Assembly (NCBI GenBank): GCA_028285105.1
Contig: JANQQE010000030.1
Coordinates: 186,001-250,000 of the forward strand
Origin: Alphaproteobacteria bacterium
GTDB lineage: Bacteria; Planctomycetota; Phycisphaerae; UBA1845
Direction: 5' to 3'
Length of the DNA: 64,000 nt
Shown: positions 17,953 through 26,268 of the stretch, piece by piece
How the letters are laid out: every line of letters starts with the position of its first letter
Numbering within the stretch: position 1 is the first letter of the stretch
The notes under the pieces: generated by a model
Database searches by the model: none
What the model saw: the letters and a program-made list of their open reading frames with translations, nothing else
Told to the model about the DNA's origin: nothing
Program-made: the position numbers and the translations under genes

Positions 17953-18309
17953 TTAGCGCTCTGCGACCTTCACAATCATGTGGCAGGTGCGCTTGGCAAT
18001 CGGATGGGCACGCCCACGATCTTTCGGACGATACCGGCGGAAATACGGACCGCCATCCACCCGCGACTCGCTCACATAAAGCCGCTTCATGTCGGCTTCC
18101 TGCTCGTCGGCATTGACCATCGCTGATTTCAAGACAGCCGACAGAAACATCGCCGAACGCTGATGCTGAAACCTGAGCATGTCGAGGGCTTCGTTGCAAT
18201 CCATCCCCCGAATCATGTCAGCCACGAGGCGAGCCTTGAACTGGCTGATACGGGCAAAACGATGCGATGCCCGCCACTCTTTTCGATCTTCGGTTGCTTG
18301 CTTGGCCAT
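17953..18309 (-). CDS. rplV: Ribosomal protein L22 (uL22)
   Basis: Lines the peptide exit tunnel with its beta-hairpin. The 118 residues include RFARISQFKARLVADMIRGM near the start, LKSAMVNADEQ in the middle and the C-terminal hairpin region GPYFRRYRPKDRGRAHPIAKRTCHMIV. Length is typical. It lies between rpsS (98 bases) and rpsC (110 bases). Confidence 0.97.
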   Translation of the reverse strand: MAKQATEDRKEWRASHRFARISQFKARLVADMIRGMDCNEALDMLRFQHQRSAMFLSAVLKSAMVNADEQEADMKRLYVSESRVDGGPYFRRYRPKDRGRAHPIAKRTCHMIVKVAER

Positions 18310-18407
18310 GATTCAACCTGCTGTTCTGAGTCCGATCTATGAACTTGAAACTGCGACGCGCCGTTTACGTTTCAATGTCTCGGCCATGCCGCCAATTACC
18401 TTACCTA

Positions 18408-18677
18408 TTACTTCCTCTTGCCAGCACCGTGACCGCGATAGGTCCGCGTGGGGCTGAATTCGCCCAGCTTATGACCCACCATGTCTTCCGTGATCGTCAC
18501 CGGAAGAAAAGCGCGGCCATTATGCACCTCGAACTTCTGCCCAATGAATTCGGGCACGATTGTGCATCGCCTCGCCCACGTACGGATTGGGGCAAAACTG
18601 CCGGTCTGCTTTGCCTGCATCACTTTCAGGAAAAGCTTTTCTTCTACGTGAGGACCTTTTTTCTGTGAACGAGCCAT
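18408..18677 (-). CDS. rpsS: Ribosomal protein S19 (uS19)
   Basis: Small-subunit head protein near the decoding A site. The ATG at 18677 gives [19 protein letters not shown], then [45 protein letters not shown]-type conserved sequence. GGAAGG precedes this start; the open frame starts two codons earlier at a TTG. The 89 residues are normal. It follows rplB after a wider 196-base spacer that holds no recognised gene. Confidence 0.97.
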   Translation of the reverse strand: MARSQKKGPHVEEKLFLKVMQAKQTGSFAPIRTWARRCTIVPEFIGQKFEVHNGRAFLPVTITEDMVGHKLGEFSPTRTYRGHGAGKRK

Positions 18678-18873
18678 AACCAACCTTCCACCTTATCTAA
18701 GGGCGGAGTCCTTCGTTCCGGCACCGCAAATCGCAGTTCGACACACTTGCGTCGCATACGATCCGATCTTGCCTGACAATTCGCTTTTTGAAAACGCAAC
18801 CTTGCGGACACGTCTTAAACCGGGCAAGCAACTGAACATTCGCCCAGACTACTCTCAGATTGTTATTCACTGC

Positions 18874-19740
18874 TTACTTTTTGGGCAATACCAACTGTCC
18901 GTAACGACGGCTCTTACGCCGACGCAAAATCCGGCGGTTCGAAATCTTCCGCGGACTTCTGGTTCTTCCACCCTTGGCCAACTTCCCGGTCGGGCTACAC
19001 GGATGGCGACCGCCACCGCTTCGACCCTCACCACCACCGAGCGGGTGAGCGACGGGGTTCTTTGCCGTACCACGCACGCGGGGACGACGCCCCATGTGGC
19101 GCATTCTGCCGGCTTTTCCGATCCGCAGGTTTTGATGATCGATGTTACCGATCTGGCCAATCGTCGCACGACACTCAACACGAACCTGACGCATTTCGCC
19201 AGAGGGCATGACCAAGGTCGCCCAATCGCCTTCGCGGGCGAGCAAACGACATGATGCCCCGGCACTTCGGGCCAGTTTACCGCCCTGACCGATATTCAGT
19301 TCGATGTTGTGAACATCCATACCGACGGGGATGTTCTTGAGCGGCATGGCATTACCGACTTTCGGCTCCACACCGGGACCGCTTTCAACTTTGTAACCCG
19401 CGCCAACACCAACCGGTGCAAGGATGTAGCTCTTGTCGCCATCGGCGTACTCGACGAGTGCGATGTGACACGAACGATTCGGATCGTATTCGACCGATTT
19501 GACCTCACCAACGACGCCATCTTTGCGACGCTTGAAGTCAATCACGCGGTAAAGCTTTCGGGCTCCGCCACCGCGATGACGCGCGGTGATCTTGCCATGA
19601 TGGTTACGCCCGCCGTGTTTGCGCAGACGTTCGGTCAATGCTTTTTCAGGACGCTTGCTGGTACTCGTCAACTCGGCATAGTCGTTCACCGACGACTTGC
19701 GACGTCCTGGAGAAGTTGGCTTGTATACCTTTACACCCAT
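18874..19740 (-). CDS. rplB: Ribosomal protein L2 (uL2)
   Basis: Essential for subunit association and peptidyl transfer. The 288 residues start MGVKVYKPTSPGRR and contain GRNHHGKITARHRGGGARKLYR, ARSAGASCRLLAREGDWATLVMPSGEMR and the catalytic-centre loop GGGEGRSGGGRHPCSPTGKL, where the His of GGGRHP is the conserved functional residue. Length is close to the usual 273-280. A TTG one codon earlier opens the frame; ATG at 19740 is chosen. Confidence 0.98.
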   Translation of the reverse strand: MGVKVYKPTSPGRRKSSVNDYAELTSTSKRPEKALTERLRKHGGRNHHGKITARHRGGGARKLYRVIDFKRRKDGVVGEVKSVEYDPNRSCHIALVEYADGDKSYILAPVGVGAGYKVESGPGVEPKVGNAMPLKNIPVGMDVHNIELNIGQGGKLARSAGASCRLLAREGDWATLVMPSGEMRQVRVECRATIGQIGNIDHQNLRIGKAGRMRHMGRRPRVRGTAKNPVAHPLGGGEGRSGGGRHPCSPTGKLAKGGRTRSPRKISNRRILRRRKSRRYGQLVLPKK

Positions 19741-19815
19741 CAAACTACCCTATTGTTTTCGGCCCGCATCCAAACCCTGCGAACCTCGCGTCAAAATCCA
19801 ATATCTATGAATGAC

Positions 19816-20127
19816 CTAAAACAGATCAATATGCGATCCCTGGTCCAGCGTGACCACCGCTTTCTTCCAGTCGGCAGTCTTTCCCATTTTGAATTTGTGG
19901 CGACGCGCCTTACCGACATGGTTGGCCGTACGCACGCTTAAAACCTTCACGTTGTAGATCTTCTCGATCGCCTGCTTGATCGCCGGCTTGGACGCAGTCG
20001 GATGAACTTCAAATGCAAACGAACCACCGCGCGCTTTTTTCGACTTGGTCGCGTCGTAATGCCCTGCTGACTGATGTGTACCTTTTTCAGTCACGAGCGG
20101 TCTTTTGATAATGTGGTAGATATCCAT
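19816..20127 (-). CDS. rplW: Ribosomal protein L23 (uL23)
   Basis: Tunnel-exit docking protein for trigger factor and SRP. The ATG at 20127 starts MDIYHIIKRPLVTEKGTHQ, the family beginning. FEVHPTASKPAIKQAIEKIYNVKVLSVRTANHVGKARR follows, normal for the family. The 103 residues are typical. A strong terminator-like hairpin lies about 60 bases upstream, between it and rplD, and the ribosome binding site is weak. Confidence 0.96.
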   Translation of the reverse strand: MDIYHIIKRPLVTEKGTHQSAGHYDATKSKKARGGSFAFEVHPTASKPAIKQAIEKIYNVKVLSVRTANHVGKARRHKFKMGKTADWKKAVVTLDQGSHIDLF

Positions 20128-20180
20128 CGCAGCCAATTCAATCTACAGATTCAAGGTTGTTGCCAAACACATACATCCAC

Positions 20181-20222
20181 AAGAAAAACCGCCCGGCGAA
20201 TCGTACGATCGCACCTGGCGGT
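20181..20222 (-). terminator. Terminator-like hairpin between rplD and rplW
   Basis: On the minus strand, beginning 9 bases after the rplD stop codon, arms ACCGCC/GGCGGT plus an inner GC-rich helix around CGTACG form a hairpin of about 15 pairs, directly followed by TTTTTCTT. This is the layout of an intrinsic terminator, yet it lies inside the S10 operon. It may be a partial terminator or attenuator tuning downstream genes. Confidence 0.6.
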
Positions 20223-20230
20223 CTTCATTT

Positions 20231-20878
20231 CTAAACATCCTCTTCGCCACGAAGGCGAACCGGATCGTTCTTCAAACAGCGGAACGCTTCCATGCTCATG
20301 ACGAGTTTGTCGCGACGCAATACGTCCAAGGCATTGAGATTACGCACGCAACGCACTTCTGTTTTTTGAATATTGCGCCCCGAGAGAAACAGGTTGCGAT
20401 CTTCGCCGCGAAGGGCGACCACGCATCCGCGATCGACACCGAGCGATGACAACATGGCCGCAAACGCTTTGGTTTGCGGCTTATCCATTGCCAATCCATC
20501 GACGATGGCAACATTACCCGCTTTGATCTTAGCAAGGATCGCCGAGTTGCGAGCCAGGCGTCGCATTTTCTTCGGCAGATCTTGCTGATAATTCTGGCGA
20601 CCTTTGGCAAACGCCACACCACCGCCGCGACGAATGCATGTACGAATCGCACCTGCACGGGCACGACCCGTTCCCTTTTGGCGGTAAAGTTTCTTGGTGG
20701 ACCCGACAACCATTCCACGGCTTTTGGTCGCGGAAGTATTCTGACGCCGATTGGCTTGATACATCACGACCGCCTGCTTTAGAAGTTTTGGCCGCACGCG
20801 CCCACCCAGGACTGCCGGGTCGATCGACTCGGTGCCGCTGCTGGTGCCGTCCATCTTATATACAGGTACTTCAATCAT
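20231..20878 (-). CDS. rplD: Ribosomal protein L4 (uL4)
   Basis: Large-subunit tunnel-constriction protein; in gammaproteobacteria it also represses the S10 operon. The 215 residues contain RRQNTSATKSRGMVVGSTKKLYRQKGTGRARAG, the conserved extended loop, and GGGVAFAKG, followed by ALRGEDRNLFLSGRN and NALDVLRRDKLVMS. Length is normal (about 205). The hairpin immediately downstream is of interest because L4 is the regulator elsewhere; no direct evidence for such control exists here. Confidence 0.97.
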   Translation of the reverse strand: MIEVPVYKMDGTSSGTESIDPAVLGGRVRPKLLKQAVVMYQANRRQNTSATKSRGMVVGSTKKLYRQKGTGRARAGAIRTCIRRGGGVAFAKGRQNYQQDLPKKMRRLARNSAILAKIKAGNVAIVDGLAMDKPQTKAFAAMLSSLGVDRGCVVALRGEDRNLFLSGRNIQKTEVRCVRNLNALDVLRRDKLVMSMEAFRCLKNDPVRLRGEEDV

Positions 20879-20964
20879 TTCGGCGACTTCCGCGTTTTAG
20901 ACTTCTGTATAACGAAACAGCCGAAGGACAAATGACTTTGCCCCACGGCTATTCTAGATTCCCA

Positions 20965-21615
20965 TCAACCTTTGGTCTTCGCTTGGCGCACAAAAAGGAG
21001 CCCGCCATTGGGCCCCGGTACGCTGCCCTTGACGAGCAACAGGTTGTTTTCTTTATCGACTGCGACCAGTTCGAGGCAACGCTCTGTCTTGCGGGCGCTA
21101 CCCATGTGACCGGCCATCTTCTTGCCTTTTTTGATATTGCGACCTGTACCAAGGTTGGCATGGCCACCAATACTTCCGGGGCTGCGGTGTTTACGTTCAA
21201 CACCGTGCGACGCCAACTGACCACCGAATCCCCAGCGCTTCATACCACCGGCGAAACCCTTACCCTTCGTGGTTCCGACGACATCGACAAATTTGACTTC
21301 GGCTTCTTCAAACGCGCCGACCGTCACAACGTCGCCAAGCGCGACTGCGGGCTCATCAGCCAAGCGAATTTCACGCGAGGAACGTTTTGGACCGGTACCG
21401 GCTTTTCCAGCATGGCCAATTAACGGTTTGGTCGAACGATGCGGCTTGACGTCTTCGAAACCGAGTTGAACGGCATTGTAGCCATCGGTCTCGGTGTTTT
21501 TGACCTGAAGCACCGTACACGGCCCGGCTTGCATAACTGTAACAGGCGTAACATCACCCTCCGCGTTGATGACGCGGGTCATTCCAACTTTTTTTGCCAA
21601 CAGCGATGGAATCAT
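20965..21615 (-). CDS. rplC: Ribosomal protein L3 (uL3)
   Basis: Nucleates large-subunit assembly and approaches the peptidyl-transferase centre. The 216 residues show LLAKKVGMTRVINAEGDVTPVTV at the start, KGKGFAGGMKRWGFGGQLASHGVERKHRSPGSIG in the middle and GKKMAGHMGSARKTE later, the loop containing the Gln methylated in other bacteria. Length is typical. It follows rpsJ by 91 bases. Confidence 0.98.
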   Translation of the reverse strand: MIPSLLAKKVGMTRVINAEGDVTPVTVMQAGPCTVLQVKNTETDGYNAVQLGFEDVKPHRSTKPLIGHAGKAGTGPKRSSREIRLADEPAVALGDVVTVGAFEEAEVKFVDVVGTTKGKGFAGGMKRWGFGGQLASHGVERKHRSPGSIGGHANLGTGRNIKKGKKMAGHMGSARKTERCLELVAVDKENNLLLVKGSVPGPNGGLLFVRQAKTKG

Positions 21616-21706
21616 TGTTGCCCTGCTACTTTCTGCTAACCATCAACCCGTTTGCGACGGGATATAAATAATCCAAACATGCATCCTGGCAATTACGTCT
21701 TGATCG

Positions 21707-22018
21707 TTACGTCTTGATCTTAACGAACACACCTGCCGGAACGACCAACCGATTCAGCGCTTCGATCGTGCGGGCTGTCGGTTCAAAAATCTGAATCAAA
21801 CGCTTGTGCGTTCTCATCTCGAACTGCTCACGCGACTTTTTGTCAATGTGCGGTCCACGGAGAACCGTGTATCGCTCGACCCGCGTCGGCAGCGGAACCG
21901 GACCTGAAACCCGACCGGCAGTACGCTTTGCATGCTCAACGATCTCGGCCGCCGACTTATCCAGCGAACGATGGTCGTAGGCTTCCATCCGAATTCGAAT
22001 TTGTTCGTTGCCTGCCAC
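21707..22018 (-). CDS. rpsJ: Ribosomal protein S10 (uS10), first gene of the cluster
   Basis: Small-subunit head protein and, as NusE, antitermination factor partner of NusB. The GTG at 22018 begins the family start ([19 protein letters not shown]), with AGAGG upstream. [39 protein letters not shown] follows; length 103 is normal. The stop codon lies in a 14-base tandem duplication (second copy just downstream, about 21693-21706). No rpsL-rpsG-fusA-tuf genes precede it. Confidence 0.98.
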   Translation of the reverse strand: MAGNEQIRIRMEAYDHRSLDKSAAEIVEHAKRTAGRVSGPVPLPTRVERYTVLRGPHIDKKSREQFEMRTHKRLIQIFEPTARTIEALNRLVVPAGVFVKIKT

Positions 22019-22377
22019 CGGGTACCTCTAAGAAAACTCAGACCAAGACAAAAACCAAGCCAAACGAATAACCGACAGCCGAAAAACCCACCATCGGGCG
22101 GATTGTATCGCACCTCGGAATCGCCGTAAGGCCAATCAAATCAAACGTTTCCCGCAAGACCTGCAATTCCAGATCGTTCGAGTCGGGCGAGGATACCCTT
22201 TCAGAAATGATTGTCAACGGGACCAAAGGGAGAAAAAGCACCTGAAAATGCCGATCTCGCCACCCCGACAGCCAACTGGATCATTCGATTGTTCAGGCTT
22301 TGTATGAGTCACCAAATCGACCCGAGACCCAGGGCGATAAGCTGCACAATCAGGGCAATTGAACCAAGACCACGATC
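22019..22377. other. Intergenic region upstream of the ribosomal cluster
   Basis: No gene is seen in either strand. On the minus strand a TACAAT hexamer (22102-22107) with a poor -35 candidate about 16 bases upstream is placed 80-90 bases before rpsJ and could be its promoter. The remainder separates rpsJ from the stop codon of the preceding exported-protein gene; no convincing terminator was seen for that gene. Confidence 0.5.
22102..22129 (-). promoter_or_regulatory. Candidate promoter for the rpsJ-led operon
   Basis: A TACAAT box matches the -10 consensus in five of six positions; the -35 region (TTACGG, spacing 16) is weak. Position, about 85 bases upstream of the rpsJ GTG, is suitable. 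Called by eye only. Confidence 0.3.
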
Positions 22378-23295
22378 CTACGGAGCTGCACCCACCGGAT
22401 GGAAACTGCTGGAATTGCTGCGATCCCAATAGGCCCTTTTTTCAAAGTGTTTAAGCACGCCATTTACCCCGCCTGACGAAAACGCAACCAGTCGATGCGG
22501 ACTGTCGGCTTCCACCTCAAACCATGCTGATACCGATCCCTTATGTCCGGCGATGACCCGGTGAACTTTGAATGAACCGGCATCGGTTTTGCGGGTCTTG
22601 GGCTGTTGATCGCCTTCGTTTCCTTCGATCGCCAGGTGGAGTTCCTCGACGATCGGCTGAACCAGGTGGGTACCTCTCAGGGGAACGAGTACTTTCAACG
22701 TGCGTGAGCTTCCCCCTGCGACCAATCCTCGGGCAATCAGCGGCAGCGATTCATACGGAACGAACTCCCGGTCAAGCCCAAATTCGCCATCGCCCTCGCC
22801 GCCGAAGTAGCTGAAGCACTTCATTTCCATTTGACTAACACCCCACCGCAGATGTTTGAAAGTCGTTCCGCACCATTCCTGACTCGATGTAACCATCTTG
22901 AAGGGTTCGAGCGAATCGCGTTTCACGAATACCGTTGTCAGGTAGCGGTAGTTGTAATTCTCGGTGGGGACTTCTTCGGCGATGTTGAACTTTAGGACGG
23001 GCACGGCATCTTCGGCATCTTTTGTCGTTTTCACGCCGCTGACCCGATCCATCCACTGGCGGTTGACCAGATGGACCCGCGTGAACCGCCGCTTCTTGCC
23101 GTAAATCGAATCCTCCGCGTCGTAGTAGCACATCTCGCTGAGACCATCGTCCCACCAGTTCATGCTTCCCAGTTCTATGCTGCCCGGTGCGGCCGACTTC
23201 GATTCTTCTGCGGTATCGGCGAACAGTTGAAGACAAGGCAACAAAGCCAGGATTGCAACAACCAACTTTGACTTGCATCGGATTGGGCGGCGCAT
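22378..23295 (-). CDS. Exported protein of unknown function
   Basis: The ATG at 23295 is preceded by GGAGG and yields a signal peptide (basic MRRPIRCKSK, then VVAILALLPCLQLFA). The open frame extends 43 codons further upstream without signal-peptide logic. The mature part, about 280 residues, is rich in beta-strand-like sequence, with a segment resembling DUF3108/LolA-type folds (NYNYRYLTTVFVKRDSLEPFKM, HRVIAGHKGSVSAWFEVEADSPHRLVAFSSG). The final SPHRLVAF pattern is common in periplasmic proteins that read precursor or lipid conversion. It overlaps the upstream lipoprotein gene by nothing but follows it by 55 bases, so the two may be co-transcribed. Function unknown. Confidence 0.75.
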   Translation of the reverse strand: MRRPIRCKSKLVVAILALLPCLQLFADTAEESKSAAPGSIELGSMNWWDDGLSEMCYYDAEDSIYGKKRRFTRVHLVNRQWMDRVSGVKTTKDAEDAVPVLKFNIAEEVPTENYNYRYLTTVFVKRDSLEPFKMVTSSQEWCGTTFKHLRWGVSQMEMKCFSYFGGEGDGEFGLDREFVPYESLPLIARGLVAGGSSRTLKVLVPLRGTHLVQPIVEELHLAIEGNEGDQQPKTRKTDAGSFKVHRVIAGHKGSVSAWFEVEADSPHRLVAFSSGGVNGVLKHFEKRAYWDRSNSSSFHPVGAAP

Positions 23296-23350
23296 GGGTT
23301 TCCTCCATTTGCCCGGAAATGATCTGCAAAATGCATTGATGTGTAACATG

Positions 23351-24340
23351 CTACGTCGGCTTGCGGAATCCGACCAGTTGGTAAAGGTAATCCTTGAATT
23401 CGGATTCGAGGTTTTCGAGGTCATCGGTGATAAAGGCCCGAAAGACGCTCTCGCCGTAACTTGTCCGGCCCCTTGCAGAGGGTTGCAAGCCAGCCACCTT
23501 GGCGCGACTCTCCAATTCGCCCGTCACGATTGCATCGAGCATGTCCTGAAAACTGTCGGCGTACTTGCCATCTTCTCCATGACGCAGGAAGCACACCAGC
23601 GCCCAGGCTTGCGCGTAATACGTCTTGGTCAGTCGCGAGCGCCCCTGATTGATGACCCTGCCGGCATCGGTGGCGAGGATGCCCCGCAACGGCAGGATCG
23701 CGTCGGTGGTCATCGCATCGCGTAATGCGTTGAGTCGAAACGAGTTTCGCTGCGGGGTGAAGCGGGCTTTGCCCTTTGGTAGTTCGTACGACTCGCAATA
23801 GGTTGCGAGCCCTTCGTTCAGCCATGCCGGCAGCTTTGTCGAGAAGTAATTCGCGAAGTACTGATGCATCCCTTCGTGGGCGAGGACCGACAGCGTATAG
23901 GTCCGGCGGATGTAATAGACCACACACTCATTGCCCACTGCAAAACCGCCAGCTGATATTTTGCGGAAAACAGGGAATTGCTGCGGGTAATTCGACTTGG
24001 CGTACAGTTCCCATTGAGAGCGGTCGTTGAGCACAAACGTTTGAAGTCGTTTGCCCTCGCCAGATGCTGGAGCTGGCAGCAGCGAACTGTACTGGTCGTA
24101 CGCAGCTTCCATGAACTCAGGCAGTGCGGCTTGCAGTTGGGCATCGCGCAGGGTCGAGTGGATATCGAAGTGTTCGGTGCTGAGTTTCGTTCCCTGGATA
24201 TTTCGAAACGACCAGGGTTCTTCGGTGAATTGCTCAACTTCGTTCGGGCCCGACGAACATCCGCAAACGATGCTGCTGATCGCTGTCAGGAACATGCACT
24301 TGAAAGTCAACGAACGAATCTGCCTGCGAATACAAATCAT
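23351..24340 (-). CDS. Lipoprotein with gluzincin-type metallopeptidase motif (DUF1570-like)
   Basis: The 329-residue product has a lipobox-type signal (ISSIVCGC, Cys near residue 26 or 28). The zinc-peptidase motif HEGMH is at residues 155-159, and the third ligand Glu is in WLNEGLATYCE near residue 176, giving the HExxH...NEG layout of gluzincins. The same arrangement occurs in planctomycete DUF1570 proteins and peptidase MA-like domains. It likely acts in the periplasm on unknown substrates. The gene leads the downstream exported-protein gene by 55 bases. Assignment to a peptidase fold is strong; actual proteolytic activity is inferred. Confidence 0.8.
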   Translation of the reverse strand: MICIRRQIRSLTFKCMFLTAISSIVCGCSSGPNEVEQFTEEPWSFRNIQGTKLSTEHFDIHSTLRDAQLQAALPEFMEAAYDQYSSLLPAPASGEGKRLQTFVLNDRSQWELYAKSNYPQQFPVFRKISAGGFAVGNECVVYYIRRTYTLSVLAHEGMHQYFANYFSTKLPAWLNEGLATYCESYELPKGKARFTPQRNSFRLNALRDAMTTDAILPLRGILATDAGRVINQGRSRLTKTYYAQAWALVCFLRHGEDGKYADSFQDMLDAIVTGELESRAKVAGLQPSARGRTSYGESVFRAFITDDLENLESEFKDYLYQLVGFRKPT

Positions 24341-24534
24341 GGTGTGGTCCCGGGATGTTCGGTCGTTTCAAGTCAATCGTCGATTGGCCAATGCCGGCAT
24401 TTTGTCACCAGCCAACCGCTCTCGCAACCGCGAATACCGACGACTGCCTGCGAGTTGGCAACTTGAGAGTCGGCGCATATCCTATCGGCTTGGACAATGA
24501 ACATGGTTTGGCCCAACATAAGTGACCCTTCGCA

Positions 24535-25581
24535 ATGCCCGAACAATCCGATAACAAAATTGAAAAAGTCGTCATTGTCGGTTCAGGACCAGCCGGTTGG
24601 ACGGCGGCTATCTATGCAGCCCGCGCCAATCTTGACCCGCTCGTATTCGCCGGTCGCCCGAAGCAGGTGCCCAGCCTCGTGCTTCCCGGTGGACAGCTGA
24701 TGTTGACGACCGATGTCGAAAACTATCCGGGATTTCCTGAAGGCGTCACCGGTCCGAAGATGATGGCCCGGTTCGAGCAGCAAGCCGTCCGCTTCGGCAC
24801 GCGCATTCAGACCGACAATGGACAAACGCCCGACGTTTCCGATCCCGATGATGGGCATTCGTTTGCGTATCACGATTGCACCAAACTCGATCTATCGAAA
24901 AGCCCGTTTACCGTCTGCGGTGAGAATGACTTCTGCGTCAAAGCGCACACCGTCATCATTGCGACCGGGGCGACGGCCAACTGGTTGGGACTGGAAAACG
25001 AACAGCGACTTGCGCGAAGTGGTGGCGGGGTCAGCGCTTGTGCAGTGTGCGACGGTGCCCTGCCGGTCTTTCGCGATAAGGAACTGGCGGTCGTCGGTGG
25101 CGGTGACTCAGCCGTTGAAGAAGCAAGCTATTTGTCGAAATTCGCATCGAAGGTATACATGATCCACCGTCGCGACGAACTCCGCGCCAGCAAGATCATG
25201 CAGCAGCGGGCGATGGACAATAAGAAGATCGAGATCCTCTGGAACAAAGAAGTCATCGATGTGCTGGGCGACGAAATGATCTCAGGCGTGCGACTTTCCG
25301 ATACCGAGTCCAACGAAGAATCCGAACTTGAAATCGGCGGACTGTTCATGGCCATCGGTCACACACCCGCGACCGGGTTTCTCGACGGACAACTCGAACT
25401 CGACGACAAGGGCTACATCAAACTCGCCGATTCGTACCGTTCGACCACCAGCGTCGAAGGCGTTTTCGCATCGGGCGATTGCGTCGATTCGGTTTATCGA
25501 CAGGCGGTGACCGCAGCCGGGATGGGCTGCAAGTCGGCGCTCGATGCGGAAGCCTGGCTCGCCCATCACGGAGTCGAGTAA
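24535..25581 (+). CDS. trxB: Thioredoxin-disulfide reductase
   Basis: FAD enzyme that passes electrons from NADPH to thioredoxin in the cytoplasm. The 348 residues include the FAD-binding VGSGPAGWTAAIYAARA near residue 14, the redox pair in SACAVCDG (Cys169, Cys172), the NADPH-binding GGGDSAVEEASYLSKF and the C-terminal ASGDCVDSVYRQAVTAAGMGC. Length is slightly above the usual 315-320, with a small insertion around residues 95-110 (DNGQTPDVSDPDDGHSF). A thioredoxin gene lies at 38.25 kb. Confidence 0.96.
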   Translation: MPEQSDNKIEKVVIVGSGPAGWTAAIYAARANLDPLVFAGRPKQVPSLVLPGGQLMLTTDVENYPGFPEGVTGPKMMARFEQQAVRFGTRIQTDNGQTPDVSDPDDGHSFAYHDCTKLDLSKSPFTVCGENDFCVKAHTVIIATGATANWLGLENEQRLARSGGGVSACAVCDGALPVFRDKELAVVGGGDSAVEEASYLSKFASKVYMIHRRDELRASKIMQQRAMDNKKIEILWNKEVIDVLGDEMISGVRLSDTESNEESELEIGGLFMAIGHTPATGFLDGQLELDDKGYIKLADSYRSTTSVEGVFASGDCVDSVYRQAVTAAGMGCKSALDAEAWLAHHGVE

Positions 25582-25623
25582 TCCTGCGATTCTTTCTGTT
25601 CGGTCGAACTGCAAAGGTTGCGT

Positions 25624-25965
25624 ATGACCGCCAATGTTGATGGGCTGAAAATGAACGTCGTGACGACTTCGCCCAATGGCGTGGTCGGAGCGGACACCAT
25701 TTTTGAATTTCATCAGCGCGGCGACGCCGTCTGGGCCGAGTATTCTGGCGGCATGATTCAACGTGGATTTCTGGTCGGAACGCTGGACGGCGTCACGTTG
25801 AACTTCAGGTACTGCCAGCGCCAGACCGACGGCGTGTTGGATGGAGGTTCGTCGGTTGGCGAAGTCCAAGAAGTCCATGGGCGCACCCGCATCGTTGAGC
25901 GTTTTCAATGGGCTTCGCGCGACGGAGGCGGTGAGAACGTTTTCGAGGAAATCGTTGGCGGTTGA
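25624..25965 (+). CDS. Small beta-rich conserved protein, function unknown
   Basis: The 113-residue protein begins at the ATG at 25624 with AAAGG nearby. It has no signal or membrane segment and is made of short alternating strands (MNVVTTSPNGVVGADTIFEF, VWAEYSGGMIQRGFLVG, LNFRYCQRQTDGVLDGGSS, RIVERFQWASRDGGGENVFEE). Similar small proteins are often labelled N-acetylglutamate synthase in databases without evidence; nothing here supports an acetyltransferase fold. It lies 42 bases after trxB and may be co-transcribed with it. Confidence 0.7.
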   Translation: MTANVDGLKMNVVTTSPNGVVGADTIFEFHQRGDAVWAEYSGGMIQRGFLVGTLDGVTLNFRYCQRQTDGVLDGGSSVGEVQEVHGRTRIVERFQWASRDGGGENVFEEIVGG

Positions 25966-26268
25966 TCGTCCGTGATTGCTGGCTCACTTTGCTTATCGGC
26001 GTATGTCAATTGCCCCAAAGGCGTGGCAGGCCCGTCCTGGCATCGATTATCCGCTTAATCGATCATTAATCACCTTAGTTCTTGATCCCGTGGGGATATC
26101 ACCTCTAAACTACTGATATCTGGAATGCTGTTCTGGTCGACTCGATTGGCCAGATCAATTCTTTTGTATTGGCTATGGGGCTTTGTTCGATGGTAACAGT
26201 TCGATGATGACTATCGACGCCCAATTGGAGGTGACGTTTTCCCTACCAGCCGCAACAACAGACCGCGC
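25966..26268. other. Intergenic region before the HNH nuclease gene
   Basis: No gene is supported. A TTGATC box and a TAAACT box 18 bases apart (about 26082-26111) form a plausible plus-strand promoter. A perfect-looking ribosome binding sequence GGAGGTGA sits at 26227-26234, but no ATG, GTG or TTG in the HNH frame follows at normal distance. Confidence 0.45.

Noticed and set aside
17843-18199. 119-codon N-terminal extension of the S3 frame
   Set aside because: The extension is not homologous to S3 and overlaps rplV in another frame; a GTG with a good ribosome binding site starts the conserved sequence.
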